In this document: in pieces, positions 1 to 8,330 of the stretch
How the letters are laid out: each line of letters begins with the position of its first letter
Position numbering within the stretch: the stretch's first letter is position 1
From: Lederbergia graminis
GTDB taxonomy: Bacteria; Bacillota; Bacilli; Bacillales; Bacillaceae_C
Assembly: GCF_042655485.1 (NCBI RefSeq)
Contig: NZ_JBHSMC010000013.1
Location: 124,001-188,000 of the forward strand
Direction of reading: 5' to 3'
DNA: 64,000 nt
Translations under genes and position numbers: made by a program
The notes under the pieces: generated by a model
The model's input: only the letters and a program-made list of their open reading frames with translations
What the model was told of the DNA's origin: nothing
Databases searched by the model: none

Positions 1-128
1 GGTACACCAATGGAGTTCTTTTTGTATTTTGATTAATCTTCTTTAGGCGATTTAGAACACGGATATTATGTGGTGTTAAGGAACTTGCTCCAAAGAGAGG
101 TTGAATTCGTCTTATAGGACAGGGTCTC

Positions 129-647
129 AAGATAGGTTCAGTACATATACATAGGCGAGATTGTCATGAGGACTGGGTCTCATGACGGGTTCAGCACGTA
201 TTCATTGACGAATTGGTCGTGAGGACACGTCTCATGACGGGTTCAGCACGGATTCATTAGCGAATTGGTCGTGAGGACTGGGCTCATGACGGGTTCAACA
301 CGTATTCATTGACGATGGTAGTGAGGATAGGGCTCATGACGGGTTCAGTACGGATTCATTAGCGAATTCGTCGTGAGGACTGGGCTCATGACGGGTTCAG
401 CTCGAATACAATAGCGAAATGGTCGTGAGGACAGGGCTCATGACGGGTTCAGCACGTATTCATTGACGATATGGTCGTGAGGACAGGGCTCATGTCGATT
501 TCATCACGAATATATTATCGAATTCGTCGTGAGGACACGTCTAAATGACGGGTTCAACACGAATACATTAACGATATGGTCGTGAGGACTGGGCTCATGA
601 CGGGTTCAACACGTATTCATTGACGATATGGCCGTGAGGACACGTCT
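129..647. repeat. 52-bp tandem repeat array, about 10 units
   Basis: Direct repeats begin near 129 (degenerate), then at 181, 233, 285, 335, 387, 439, 491, 543 and 596. Nearly all are 52 bp; one is 50 and one is 53. The most constant parts are CATGACGGGTTCA and GTCGTGAGGAC. At each junction GTCRTGAG and CTCATGAC can pair across about 8 bases, with a G-T wobble in most units, so each unit can form a short hairpin. The period is not a multiple of three and no ORF runs through it. No gene is seen in 1-688. Confidence 0.93.
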
Positions 648-688
648 CATCATGAATTCTAAAAAACAGTTATCTAAATCAACTTGTC

Positions 689-1228
689 TCATTCGAAAAA
701 CACACTTGGATATTCCACAACACCCGAGGCATTTTTGAGAGCACCTTCTTTTAGTTCCACTGCCATGAACGCCTCGTCTGGCACTTCAAAAGGTGCTTTA
801 ATTCCCCATTTAGATGCCTTTTCGAAACCAAATTTCGGGTAATAATCCGGATGACCTAATACTACTACTGATTTAAATCCAATCGCTGTTGCTTTCTTCA
901 ACGCTTCCGAAATTAACCTTTTTCCAATTCCTTTATGTTGATATTCAGGCAAGACAGCTATTGGTGCAAGAGCTAGTGACTCTACTGCATAATTATCATG
1001 TATTATCTTAATCTTAGATAAAAGTATATGTCCTACTATATGATTCCTATCTTTATCTACTGCCACTAAAGATAACTCTGATATATATTCGTCAGAGTCT
1101 CTTAAACGAGCTACTAACTTATGCTCATTTTTATCACTATGTTCTGCATTAGCAAACGCAGCCTTTATTACTTGCTCCACATCTTCATAATCCGCAGCAG
1201 TTTCTTGTTTTATAATAATATTCATCAT
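689..1228 (-). CDS. GNAT family N-acetyltransferase (YhbS-like)
   Basis: This 179-residue protein has the GNAT fold. The acetyl-CoA pyrophosphate-binding loop is at residues 94-104 (PEYQHKGIGKR), and the LGHPDYYPKFGF segment at 124-135 is typical of the YhbS/COG3153 group. It should transfer an acetyl group from acetyl-CoA to an amine, but the acceptor cannot be predicted. A GAGGAG ribosome site precedes tandem ATG codons; either could be the start. It lies 18 bp downstream of the DUF1801 gene and is probably co-transcribed with it. Family is confident, substrate unknown. Confidence 0.88.
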   Translation of the reverse strand: MMNIIIKQETAADYEDVEQVIKAAFANAEHSDKNEHKLVARLRDSDEYISELSLVAVDKDRNHIVGHILLSKIKIIHDNYAVESLALAPIAVLPEYQHKGIGKRLISEALKKATAIGFKSVVVLGHPDYYPKFGFEKASKWGIKAPFEVPDEAFMAVELKEGALKNASGVVEYPSVFFE

Positions 1229-1246
1229 ACCTTACTCCTCTATCAC

Positions 1247-1606
1247 TCAATCATTTAGTTTTATTGCTTCATTAATAAGAGAAGTAAACACCTCTGGATT
1301 GATCTCTTCCATTTTTTTAATCTTAACATGACGCATTGTTTTTCCGGTACCTTCTAATAGGTTGTGTGTATCTTTTTCTACAAGTTCATTTCCCTTATGA
1401 AAACCAAGATTGACATGTTTCTTACTTGCTTGAAGATAACAAACTAACCCTTTATACGAATAATTGGGCATTGACCATTTAAACTCTTCTTCCAATTTTA
1501 GTGATGCGTTAAGGATAATCTCTCTTAAGGAATTTGTAATTTCTTGAATATCCTCAGGTAAATTCACAATATACTCATCCACTTCTGTTATTTTTCTATT
1601 ATCCAT
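1247..1606 (-). CDS. DUF1801 domain protein (YdhG-like)
   Basis: A 119-residue cytosolic protein of the DUF1801/YdhG family. It shows the expected N-terminal helix (EVDEYIVNLPEDIQEITNSL), the central EFKWSMPNYSYKG segment and a C-terminal helical tail. The fold is related to iron-chaperone frataxin-like proteins, but the biochemical role of the family is not settled. It has a clear AAGGAG site and is the first gene of a two-gene unit with the GNAT acetyltransferase 18 bp downstream. Both are common accessory genes in Bacillaceae. Function is left open. Confidence 0.82.
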   Translation of the reverse strand: MDNRKITEVDEYIVNLPEDIQEITNSLREIILNASLKLEEEFKWSMPNYSYKGLVCYLQASKKHVNLGFHKGNELVEKDTHNLLEGTGKTMRHVKIKKMEEINPEVFTSLINEAIKLND

Positions 1607-1686
1607 AAAAAATTCTCCTTTTTATTTCATATGTAATAATTATACTCTAGTATTATTTTATATATAGGGCGAGTTAACTTCACAAA

Positions 1687-1860
1687 TCGCGGGTAAACTT
1701 CTCGGAATCACGAGTAAAACACCCACAATCGCGAGAATAACATCCGCAATCGCGAGAAAAATCTCATAATCGCGAGAATAACATCCACAATCGCGAGAAA
1801 AATCTCCGATTCGCGAGTAAACATCCACAATCGCGAAATAACTTCCCGAATCGCGAGTAC
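1687..1860. repeat. 20-21-bp tandem repeat centred on TCGCGA
   Basis: Nine copies start at 1687, 1708, 1729, 1750, 1770, 1791, 1811, 1831 and 1851, so the period alternates between 21 and 20 bp. Each carries the palindrome TCGCGA or a one-base variant, flanked by ACATCCACAA or AAAATCTC. A minus-strand reading frame across it is only repeat translation. It fills the gap between the DUF1801 gene and the ytoQ promoter. Function unknown. Confidence 0.9.
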
Positions 1861-1880
1861 ACCTCTTCAATCTGTTTGCT

Positions 1881-1908
1881 TTGAAAACCCAAAAATATTA
1901 GATACTAT
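1881..1908 (+). promoter_or_regulatory. sigma-A promoter of ytoQ
   Basis: A -35 TTGAAA (1881-1886) and -10 TACTAT (1903-1908) are separated by 16 bp, ending about 34 bp before the ytoQ ATG, which has an AGGAGG site. Predicted by eye. Confidence 0.55.
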
Positions 1909-1942
1909 ATAACTAGAACGATAGAGCATAGGAGGAGTTAAT

Positions 1943-2383
1943 ATGGAATTAGTTGTTTACTTAGCAGGGCAAATCCATGATGATTGGCGAGATGAGGTTG
2001 CGCAAAAAGCGAAGGCAAAAAATCTTCCTCTCAAATTCGTTGCACCACAAACAGACCATGACCGGTCAGACAATATTGGTGAAGATATTTTAGGCAAACA
2101 GCCATCTAACCTTTATAAAGATGCAGCTGCTTCAGATATTAACAATTTTAGAACACAAGTTTTAATGCAGAAGGCAGATGTGGTTATTGCCTTATTTGGT
2201 GAAAAATACAGACAATGGAATACAGCAATGGATGCAAGTATGGCAATTGCGATGAATAAACCAACGATTATCATCCGTCCGGAATCTTTAATTCACCCTT
2301 TAAAAGAGCTTTCCAATAAAGCAAATGTGACTGTGGAAACAGTTGATCAAGCGATTGATGTTATCAGTTATATTTTTGAATAA
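1943..2383 (+). CDS. YtoQ family protein
   Basis: This 146-residue protein matches YtoQ along its full length. It begins ELVVYLAGQIHDDWR and has the family segments VAPQTDHDRSD, ADVVIALFGEKYRQWN and a C-terminal IRPESLIHPLKEL. The architecture resembles nucleoside 2-deoxyribosyltransferase-like Rossmann proteins, which is a loose structural inference; no activity is known to me for YtoQ. It has its own promoter, a strong AGGAGG site and a strong terminator, so it is a single-gene unit convergent with the flavin reductase gene. Confidence 0.88.
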   Translation: MELVVYLAGQIHDDWRDEVAQKAKAKNLPLKFVAPQTDHDRSDNIGEDILGKQPSNLYKDAAASDINNFRTQVLMQKADVVIALFGEKYRQWNTAMDASMAIAMNKPTIIIRPESLIHPLKELSNKANVTVETVDQAIDVISYIFE

Positions 2384-2385
2384 AA

Positions 2386-2424
2386 TAAAAAACAGTGAGC
2401 TTACATATTGCTCACTGTTTTTTG
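2386..2424. terminator. bidirectional terminator between ytoQ and the flavin reductase gene
   Basis: AACAGTGAGC (2391-2400) and GCTCACTGTT (2410-2419) form a perfect 10-bp stem with a 9-base loop. An A-run lies on the left and a T-run on the right, so it can serve both convergent genes. Confidence 0.9.
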
Positions 2425-2426
2425 TA

Positions 2427-3134
2427 TTAATAACCATCAAATACATCCTTTTTTATATTTCGTTTATGAATATTTTTGTTTCCGATATAACTATAAATAG
2501 ATGTAACCATCGATTTCGGTCCGGCAATATAGTAGTTACCGTCTTCCTTATTATCATTAATAAACGTGTCTATATCTTTTTGTAAATCATCTCTTGATTC
2601 AAGGTATTTAATAGTTATTAAACTTTTATTCGCTATTTCGTCCAGTTCATTCTTAAATAAATAAGGCTTTTGACTATCCATATATAGTAGATTTATTTTT
2701 CGACCTGATCTACCTCCATCTGCTTCTAACTGTTTCAGCATTGCTCGAAATGGTGTAATCCCCATACCACCTGCAACAAGGAGTGCAGGACTATTTCCTT
2801 CTAGATAAAACGGCCCTACAGAACCACTTACTCGTATCTTCATTCCCTTTTCTAAATCAAGCAAAGCTTTCTTAAATTCACTTGGATTATCACCAATTTT
2901 CGTTGTTATTCTTATCACACCTTCTGAAGGTGCTGAAGCGACACTAAATGGCCGAGTAGGATTTTTTATTTTTTTATGTGTAATATCAAATAAACAATAT
3001 TGTCCTGCTTTCCAGGTAAAATCATTCTCTTTTTCAAATAGAAAACTATATACATTTTCAGTTTCTTTATAGCTTTCCATAAATGTAATTTCTCTTTTTT
3101 TAAATACAGCTAATGCATCTTGAAAAAAACCCAT
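2427..3134 (-). CDS. FNR-family flavin oxidoreductase
   Basis: A 235-residue ferredoxin-NADP reductase-fold protein. The FAD-binding RPFSVAS motif is at residues 61-67. The NAD(P)-binding segment LLVAGGMGITPFR is at 118-130, and the late AGPKSMV motif contacts the nicotinamide. There is no 2Fe-2S or globin domain, so it resembles the stand-alone reductase half of flavohaemoglobin- or benzoate-reductase-type proteins. It should move electrons between NAD(P)H and an unidentified partner. No partner gene is adjacent. The start is an ATG about 50 bp from the SRPBCC gene. Confidence 0.85.
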   Translation of the reverse strand: MGFFQDALAVFKKREITFMESYKETENVYSFLFEKENDFTWKAGQYCLFDITHKKIKNPTRPFSVASAPSEGVIRITTKIGDNPSEFKKALLDLEKGMKIRVSGSVGPFYLEGNSPALLVAGGMGITPFRAMLKQLEADGGRSGRKINLLYMDSQKPYLFKNELDEIANKSLITIKYLESRDDLQKDIDTFINDNKEDGNYYIAGPKSMVTSIYSYIGNKNIHKRNIKKDVFDGY

Positions 3135-3193
3135 GTCGTTAACTCCTTTAACTCTGAAATTCAGCGTATCTTTCCTTGTGGTGTTGCAATATC

Positions 3194-3583
3194 TTACTCT
3201 TCACCAATAACTTTCTTAAGCTCTTCCACCTTATATGTCCAACCACTTTTCGCACCTTTATATGCATAATCTTCCTGGTTGAATCCAGCATGATTAAGAT
3301 GTACGTATGTTGTTTCTCCTTCTTGTTTTAACGTCCATGTAACTACCGTATCTATCGGACCACCAACCCACGTGTAGGATAATTTATTAGGCTTGTCCAC
3401 GATTAGGACTTCACTATCTACAACTAAGTCAATTTCCTTATTTCGAAACTGACATTTGTATCCAACTTCGGGCTTAAAGTTATTTTCCATTACCCAAAGT
3501 GCTAGTGTTTCAGAATTTGTTAAAGCATCCCATACTTTATGTATTGGACTCTTAAATTGAAAATCTAATGAAATATCTGCCAT
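3194..3583 (-). CDS. SRPBCC (AHSA1-like) domain protein
   Basis: A 129-residue START-like/AHSA1 protein. The N-terminal pattern SPIHKVWDALTNSETLALWV and the C-terminal GWTYKVEELKKVIGE are typical of the family, which forms a hydrophobic ligand cavity. It is the second gene of a two-gene operon, 4 bp after an ArsR-type repressor. This pairing is common in Bacillaceae, and the SRPBCC protein is presumed to act on or bind the compound that relieves repression. The ligand is unknown. Confidence 0.87.
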   Translation of the reverse strand: MADISLDFQFKSPIHKVWDALTNSETLALWVMENNFKPEVGYKCQFRNKEIDLVVDSEVLIVDKPNKLSYTWVGGPIDTVVTWTLKQEGETTYVHLNHAGFNQEDYAYKGAKSGWTYKVEELKKVIGEE

Positions 3584-3587
3584 TTAT

Positions 3588-3908
3588 TTATTCCTCCAAA
3601 ATATTTTTAAGTATATTAACTCGTTCATTCCAAAATTCCTCATAAAAGGATAACCAGTCTTTTACTTCTTTCAATGGGGCTGCATTTAAGCGATATCTTG
3701 TTTCTCTCCCTATTTTCCGATTCGTTACTAAATCAGCTTCTTTTAGGATTGTTAAGTGCTTGGACACAGCTGTACGCCCCATTTCAAATTGAGATGTTAG
3801 TTTATATAGTGGTAACTCATCTGCTTGAGCTAACAAATGAATTAATTTTCGTCTAGTTGGATCGGCAATTGCTACAAAGACATCCGTTCTTTGTACTGTA
3901 TTATTCAA
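3588..3908 (-). CDS. ArsR-family HTH transcriptional regulator
   Basis: A 106-residue winged-helix regulator of the ArsR/SdpR type. Residues 10-30 contain the conserved FVAIADPTRRKLIHLL helix, the recognition helix is near TAVSKHLTILKEADLV, and the wing is KIGRETRYRLN. No metal-binding cysteine pair is visible, so it is not an arsenic or metal sensor of the classical kind. The start is TTG behind a GGGGGGAGG site. It is the first gene of the operon with the SRPBCC gene. Two palindromes in its promoter strongly suggest autorepression. Confidence 0.88.
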   Translation of the reverse strand: MNNTVQRTDVFVAIADPTRRKLIHLLAQADELPLYKLTSQFEMGRTAVSKHLTILKEADLVTNRKIGRETRYRLNAAPLKEVKDWLSFYEEFWNERVNILKNILEE

Positions 3909-3931
3909 AATCCTCCCCCCTCACCTTAATA

Positions 3932-3981
3932 GGACACCAATCAGTGTCATAATTATATGACACCATTTAGTGTCCAGTCAA
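3932..3981 (-). promoter_or_regulatory. promoter with two ArsR-type operators
   Basis: On the minus strand a -35 TTGACT (3976-3981) and a -10 TATAAT (3952-3957) are 18 bp apart. Two GACAC-N6-GTGTC palindromes occur. One (3958-3975) exactly fills the -35/-10 spacer; the other (3932-3949) follows the -10. Their centres are 26 bp apart. This layout predicts tight autorepression by the adjacent regulator. Confidence 0.8.
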
Positions 3982-4000
3982 TGGTAATTTTTCTAGAAAT

Positions 4001-4040
4001 AAAAAAACAGTGAGTATAGTTTGTCCTATCTCACTGTTTT
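4001..4040 (-). terminator. terminator of the dihydrouridine synthase gene
   Basis: AACAGTGAG and CTCACTGTT form a stem around a loop of about 15 bases. On the minus strand it is followed by a run of T residues. The stem resembles the ytoQ terminator. Confidence 0.82.
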
Positions 4041-4057
4041 CCACCCGAATCTTTATT

Positions 4058-5041
4058 CTATTTTTCACTTACCAAATCTACATTCTTACTTAAAAACTCA
4101 TCCAACATAAAACGAACTTCATCTGTTGACTTTGTATTCATTAATTCATTTCTTAACTCACTTGCTCCTCTAAATCCACGAACATATATCTTGAAAAAGC
4201 GACGTAGTGGCTTGAACAAGCGTGGTTCTATTTCAGAATATTTATCAAAAAGATCTAAATGTAACCTTAAAAGATCTAACAACTCTTGACTACTATGCTC
4301 TCGACGCTCTTTTTCAAATGCAAATGGATTTTTAAAAATACCTCTTCCAATCATAACCCCATCGACACCATATTTCTGAGCTAGCTCTAATCCAGTTTGA
4401 CGATCAGGAATATCACCATTAATGGTCAATAGTGTTTGTGGTGCAACCTCGTCACGTAGCTTCTTAATCTCGGGGATTAACTCCCAATGGGCATCGACAT
4501 TACTCATTTCCTTTTTCGTGCGGAGATGAATGGAAAGATTTACAATGTCTTGTTTCAAAATGTGTGTAAGCCAATCACGCCATTCGTCTACATATGTGTA
4601 TCCAAGTCTAGTCTTCACACTAACGGGTAATCCTCCCGCTTTTGCTGCTTGAATTAATTCTGCTGCAACATCTGGACGGCGGATTAAACCACAGCCTTTA
4701 CCATTCCCTGCTACATTTGCGACAGGGCAACCCATATTTATATCAATACCACGAAAACCTTTTTCTGCCATTCCAATACTCATTTGACGAAAGTATTCAG
4801 GCTTATCTCCCCATATATGAGCAACGATTGGTTGTTCATCTTCTGTAAAAGTTAAGCGCCCGCGTACACTTTGTTGTCCATCTGGGTGGCAGTAACTCTC
4901 CGTATTGGTAAACTCCGTGAAAAACACATCTGGTCTACCCGCTGCACTCACTACGTGGCGAAATACAACATCTGTCACATCTTCCATTGGTGCTAGTACA
5001 AAAAATGGCCGTGGTAACTCATGCCAAAAATTATTCTTCAT
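4058..5041 (-). CDS. tRNA-dihydrouridine synthase (Dus family)
   Basis: This flavoprotein reduces uridine to dihydrouridine in the D-loop of tRNA. The FMN-site FVLAPMEDVTD is at residues 14-24, and DINMGCPVANV with the catalytic-type cysteine is near 100-110. VSVKTRLGY and DGVMIGRGIFKNP follow in the usual TIM-barrel order, with a helical C-terminal domain. A longer TTG start at 5059 is possible, but the ATG at 5041 has a GAGAGGG site at good spacing, giving 327 residues. It belongs to a divergent Dus-like branch rather than clear DusB, so no symbol is given. Confidence 0.88.
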   Translation of the reverse strand: MKNNFWHELPRPFFVLAPMEDVTDVVFRHVVSAAGRPDVFFTEFTNTESYCHPDGQQSVRGRLTFTEDEQPIVAHIWGDKPEYFRQMSIGMAEKGFRGIDINMGCPVANVAGNGKGCGLIRRPDVAAELIQAAKAGGLPVSVKTRLGYTYVDEWRDWLTHILKQDIVNLSIHLRTKKEMSNVDAHWELIPEIKKLRDEVAPQTLLTINGDIPDRQTGLELAQKYGVDGVMIGRGIFKNPFAFEKERREHSSQELLDLLRLHLDLFDKYSEIEPRLFKPLRRFFKIYVRGFRGASELRNELMNTKSTDEVRFMLDEFLSKNVDLVSEK

Positions 5042-5245
5042 GTTAAACAACCCTCTCAATTTATATAAAACGATATCTCGTGAAGTCTATTAAAATTTTT
5101 TTCAGACACAATATTATACTCTATTTTTTATTTAATCACAATTTACCCTCGTTCATCTACTATACCAACATTTCTTATATAAAATGTACATTAACAATAG
5201 CTAAATTTATTAAATTACCATAAAAAGGAGTTAACACAATATGAA

Positions 5246-5275
5246 AAACTCGGGCTCCATAATGGAACCCGAGTA
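5246..5275 (-). terminator. terminator downstream of manA
   Basis: CTCGGGCTCC pairs with GGAACCCGAG with one mismatch, followed on the minus strand by TTTTT. The same stem core appears in the terminator after rlmCD. Apart from this hairpin, 5042-5296 shows only AT-rich spacer. Confidence 0.8.
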
Positions 5276-5296
5276 ATATTCTTTCTTAGGGGAGAA

Positions 5297-6256
5297 TCAT
5301 TCATGTGATACGATAAACTCCGCGTTCCCCACAACCTCATACTCACCAATATTATAAGGCAAAATGAAATGACTTCCTTTTTCTATATGAAAAGACTGTT
5401 CTCCAATTTTTACATCAGCTGTTCCTTCGACAACACTAACTTGTAAAAAGTCTTTGTTTAATGTACGTGTAGCTTTCCCATCTAGCTTCCAATGATAAAC
5501 GGTAAAATACTGTTCCTCGACGAGTTTTTTCTCTACTAGATCACCAATTACGGTTTCGATTTGCTCAACCTCTGCATCTTTGTGGGGAATCGTTGTTACC
5601 TCTTTCGCACGGTCTAGATGTAATTCACGCTTATTCCCAGCAGAATCCATTCTATCGTAATCATAGACACGATATGTAATGTCTGAGCTTTGTTGCGTTT
5701 CTAAAATTACAATTCCTTTCCCAATCGCATGAATTGTACCGCTTGGAACGTAGACAAAATCTCCTGCTTTCACCTTGATACGTCTTAATAGCTCGTCCCA
5801 TTTTCCTTGGTCTATCATTTGCTCTAATTCTTCACGAGATTGTGCATGATGGCCTAAAACTAGCTCAGCTCCCTCTTCCGCACTTAACACATACCAACAT
5901 TCTGTTTTACCGTATGGAACCCCTTCTACATTTCGAGCAAACTCATCATTAGGATGTACTTGAACGGATAAATCTTCTGCTGCGTCTAATATCTTAACCA
6001 AAAGTGGATATTCTTTCTGCTCGGTAGACTGTTTATTAAAGAGCTCTCCATGTTCATTCCATGCGTGTTCTAACGTTTTTCCTTGCAACGGACCATTTGC
6101 GATCATACTTGATCCGTGTGGAAGTGCTGAAATTACCCATGCCTCACCTGTTTTTTCATAAGGTATCTCATATTTGAAATCAGTTCGTAACTTTTGTCCT
6201 CCCCATATTCTTTCTTGAAAAACTGGTTCTAAAAAAATAGGTTCACTTTTATACAT
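5297..6256 (-). CDS. manA: mannose-6-phosphate isomerase, class I
   Basis: This zinc enzyme interconverts mannose 6-phosphate and fructose 6-phosphate, feeding imported mannose into glycolysis. The zinc ligands can be placed: His101 in QVHPND, Glu119 in GKTECWYV and His176 in PSGTIHAIGKG. The length of 319 residues matches Bacillus ManA. The start is an ATG with an AGGAGG site. It follows manP by about 80 bp in the same direction, with manR upstream, reproducing the B. subtilis manR / manPA gene set. The intergenic region contains a perfect 12-bp hairpin that may tune manA expression. Confidence 0.95.
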   Translation of the reverse strand: MYKSEPIFLEPVFQERIWGGQKLRTDFKYEIPYEKTGEAWVISALPHGSSMIANGPLQGKTLEHAWNEHGELFNKQSTEQKEYPLLVKILDAAEDLSVQVHPNDEFARNVEGVPYGKTECWYVLSAEEGAELVLGHHAQSREELEQMIDQGKWDELLRRIKVKAGDFVYVPSGTIHAIGKGIVILETQQSSDITYRVYDYDRMDSAGNKRELHLDRAKEVTTIPHKDAEVEQIETVIGDLVEKKLVEEQYFTVYHWKLDGKATRTLNKDFLQVSVVEGTADVKIGEQSFHIEKGSHFILPYNIGEYEVVGNAEFIVSHE

Positions 6257-6287
6257 GATTACCTCCTGATTTTATGTAAAGTAATAC

Positions 6288-6316
6288 GGAAAAGAGAGCA
6301 ATTAGCTCTCTTTTCC
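6288..6316. promoter_or_regulatory. manP-manA intercistronic hairpin
   Basis: GGAAAAGAGAGC and GCTCTCTTTTCC form a perfect 12-bp stem with a 5-base loop. No T-run follows on the minus strand, so it is not a classical terminator. An mRNA stability or processing element is more likely. Confidence 0.6.
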
Positions 6317-6336
6317 ATGTTGCACCGTCACACATG

Positions 6337-8292
6337 TCACTCGATTGTTTCTAAAAGTTTTAGAGCATCTTGTTTCATTGTAACATTTAGCAGTTGTTCT
6401 CTGAAGTTGTCGTCCATAAGTTTTCTTGAAAGCATTTGTAAGATTTTTAAATGTGCGTCTCCTGCTGATTTTTCAGGAACAGCAATCATGAAAATTAATT
6501 TGGCATCTGTTCCGTCTAAGCTTTTCCAGTCTACTCCATCACGTTTGATTCCGAAGACAACAGCTGGACGTTTTACCGCAGGCGATTTACCATGAGGGAT
6601 TGCAATATTCATCCCTAATCCTGTCGAACTTTGTGCTTCACGATTTAAGATAGCTTGTTTAAAATCTTCTTTTGATTGTAGAACACCCGCACCATCCAAT
6701 TTCTCAATCATTTCATCAATAATGGATTCTTGGGTACTTCCTTCCAAGTTTGTTTCAATTAGATCAAGACTCGTAATATCCGTTAATTTGTTAATTTCTA
6801 GATTGTTAATCTCTTCTAATTTTTCCTCAGGCTTCACTTCTTCTACCTCTACTTGAGCTTGTGAAACCTCACCTACACCTGCTGCTGCAGGTGCAAAATT
6901 ATCCACATTCTTCTTAAGAGCAATAACCATAAACGCTGCAACAATTGATCCGATAATCGCAGCAACAAAGAACATGAGTACGTTATCTACCGCACCTAAT
7001 ACGGCAACAATTGGTCCACCATGCGCAACACGATCTCCGACATTAAAAATCATCGCAATGACGGCACCGACAATCGATCCAGTCATAATACTTGGAATAA
7101 CTCGTAATGGGTCTTGTGCTGCAAAAGGAATCGCTCCTTCAGTAATTCCAAATAACCCCATCGTAAACGAAGCTTTTCCTGCTTCTCTTTCTGTTTGGTT
7201 AAATTTACGTTTGTTAATAAAAGTAGCAAGTCCTAATCCAATTGGCGGAATACAAATTGCAACCGCAATTGGTCCCATAATCTCGTAGTTTCCTTCTGCA
7301 ATCATGGCGGATCCAAATAAGAAAGCAACTTTATTAAATGGACCTCCCATATCAACTGCAATCATTGCACCAAGGATAACTGCTAAAAGAATCGAGCTTC
7401 CTCCTTGCATTCCTGATAACCATGTGGTTAATCCTTCAAATACTTGAGCAACAGGACCTCCAATGATATAAATAAATAATAATCCAACAATTACTGATGA
7501 TAAAATTGGAATGAAAATAATCGGCATAACTGGTTGAACTGCTTTCGGAACTTTTATTTTCTTAATTGCAAGCGCAACATAACCTGCTAAGAATCCGGCA
7601 ATAATCCCACCTATAAAACCGGCACCAGCTTCACTTCCATAAAAACTACCATTGTTCGCAATATAACCACCAATCATTCCCGGTACTAATCCAGGACGAT
7701 CGGCAATACTAACGGCGATAAATCCTGCTAGGATTGGAACCATGAACATGAAGGCAGTACCACCAAGAGCTTCAATTTGATGCCATATAGAATCTTCTGG
7801 AATGACGATTCCACCTGGTGTTTGTTCTCCGCCAAGTGTTAATGCAAGGGCTATCAATAATCCTCCAACAACAATGAATGGAACCATATAAGAAACGCCA
7901 CTCATTAAATGCTTATAAATTGGATTTTCTTTTTTTGCACCTTGTTTCCCTGCATTTGATGTTGCTAATTCCGGTTTGTAAATTGGCACATCTCCACTTT
8001 GAATCTTTTTGATCAATTCTTCTGGTTTGCGGATTCCATCTTGAACCCCCGTAACGATTACCTTTTTACCAGCAAAACGATCTTTCGGTACTTCTTTGTC
8101 AGCTGCAATGATAATACCATCTGCTTCTGCAATGTCTTGTTCTGTTAAAGCATTTTCTACTCCAATTGAACCTTGTGTTTCTACCTTTATATCAACGCCC
8201 AACGTTTCGCCTGCTTTTTGTAAGTTTTCAGCAGCCATATACGTATGCGCTATACCAACTGGACAAGCTGTAACAGCTAATATTTTTGCCAT
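6337..8292 (-). CDS. manP: mannose PTS permease, EIIBCA (fructose/mannitol superfamily)
   Basis: A three-domain phosphotransferase permease of 651 residues that imports a hexose and phosphorylates it. EIIB (1-100) has the phospho-cysteine in AVTACPVGIAHT (Cys10). EIIC (about 115-460) is a multi-span membrane domain. EIIA (about 505-651) carries the phospho-histidine in IAIPHGKS (about His567). Domain order and length match B. subtilis ManP, and manA and manR are neighbours, so mannose is the likely substrate; fructose cannot be excluded by sequence alone. The ATG at 8292 behind AAAGGAGG is preferred to the GTG one codon upstream. Confidence 0.92.
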   Translation of the reverse strand: MAKILAVTACPVGIAHTYMAAENLQKAGETLGVDIKVETQGSIGVENALTEQDIAEADGIIIAADKEVPKDRFAGKKVIVTGVQDGIRKPEELIKKIQSGDVPIYKPELATSNAGKQGAKKENPIYKHLMSGVSYMVPFIVVGGLLIALALTLGGEQTPGGIVIPEDSIWHQIEALGGTAFMFMVPILAGFIAVSIADRPGLVPGMIGGYIANNGSFYGSEAGAGFIGGIIAGFLAGYVALAIKKIKVPKAVQPVMPIIFIPILSSVIVGLLFIYIIGGPVAQVFEGLTTWLSGMQGGSSILLAVILGAMIAVDMGGPFNKVAFLFGSAMIAEGNYEIMGPIAVAICIPPIGLGLATFINKRKFNQTEREAGKASFTMGLFGITEGAIPFAAQDPLRVIPSIMTGSIVGAVIAMIFNVGDRVAHGGPIVAVLGAVDNVLMFFVAAIIGSIVAAFMVIALKKNVDNFAPAAAGVGEVSQAQVEVEEVKPEEKLEEINNLEINKLTDITSLDLIETNLEGSTQESIIDEMIEKLDGAGVLQSKEDFKQAILNREAQSSTGLGMNIAIPHGKSPAVKRPAVVFGIKRDGVDWKSLDGTDAKLIFMIAVPEKSAGDAHLKILQMLSRKLMDDNFREQLLNVTMKQDALKLLETIE

Positions 8293-8316
8293 CACTATTC
8301 CTCCTTTTAATAAATC

Positions 8317-8330
8317 GAGAACCGCTTACA
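8317..8330. promoter_or_regulatory. weak cre-like half site upstream of manP
   Basis: On the minus strand the sequence begins TGTAAGCG, a perfect left half of the CcpA site, but the right half matches poorly. It lies just after the predicted -10. It is consistent with catabolite control but not convincing alone. Confidence 0.3.

Noticed and set aside
129..647. CRISPR array
   Set aside because: Whole 52-bp units repeat head to tail with gradual divergence; there are no unique spacers and no cas genes. The same holds for 42474-43305.
1658..1870. 70-codon minus-strand ORF
   Set aside because: It is only a translation of the TCGCGA tandem repeat; there is no ribosome site and the period shifts between 20 and 21 bp.
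5241..5276. 11-codon plus-strand ORF with an AAAAGGAG upstream
   Set aside because: The codons are the terminator hairpin of manA. The ribosome-like match is probably chance.
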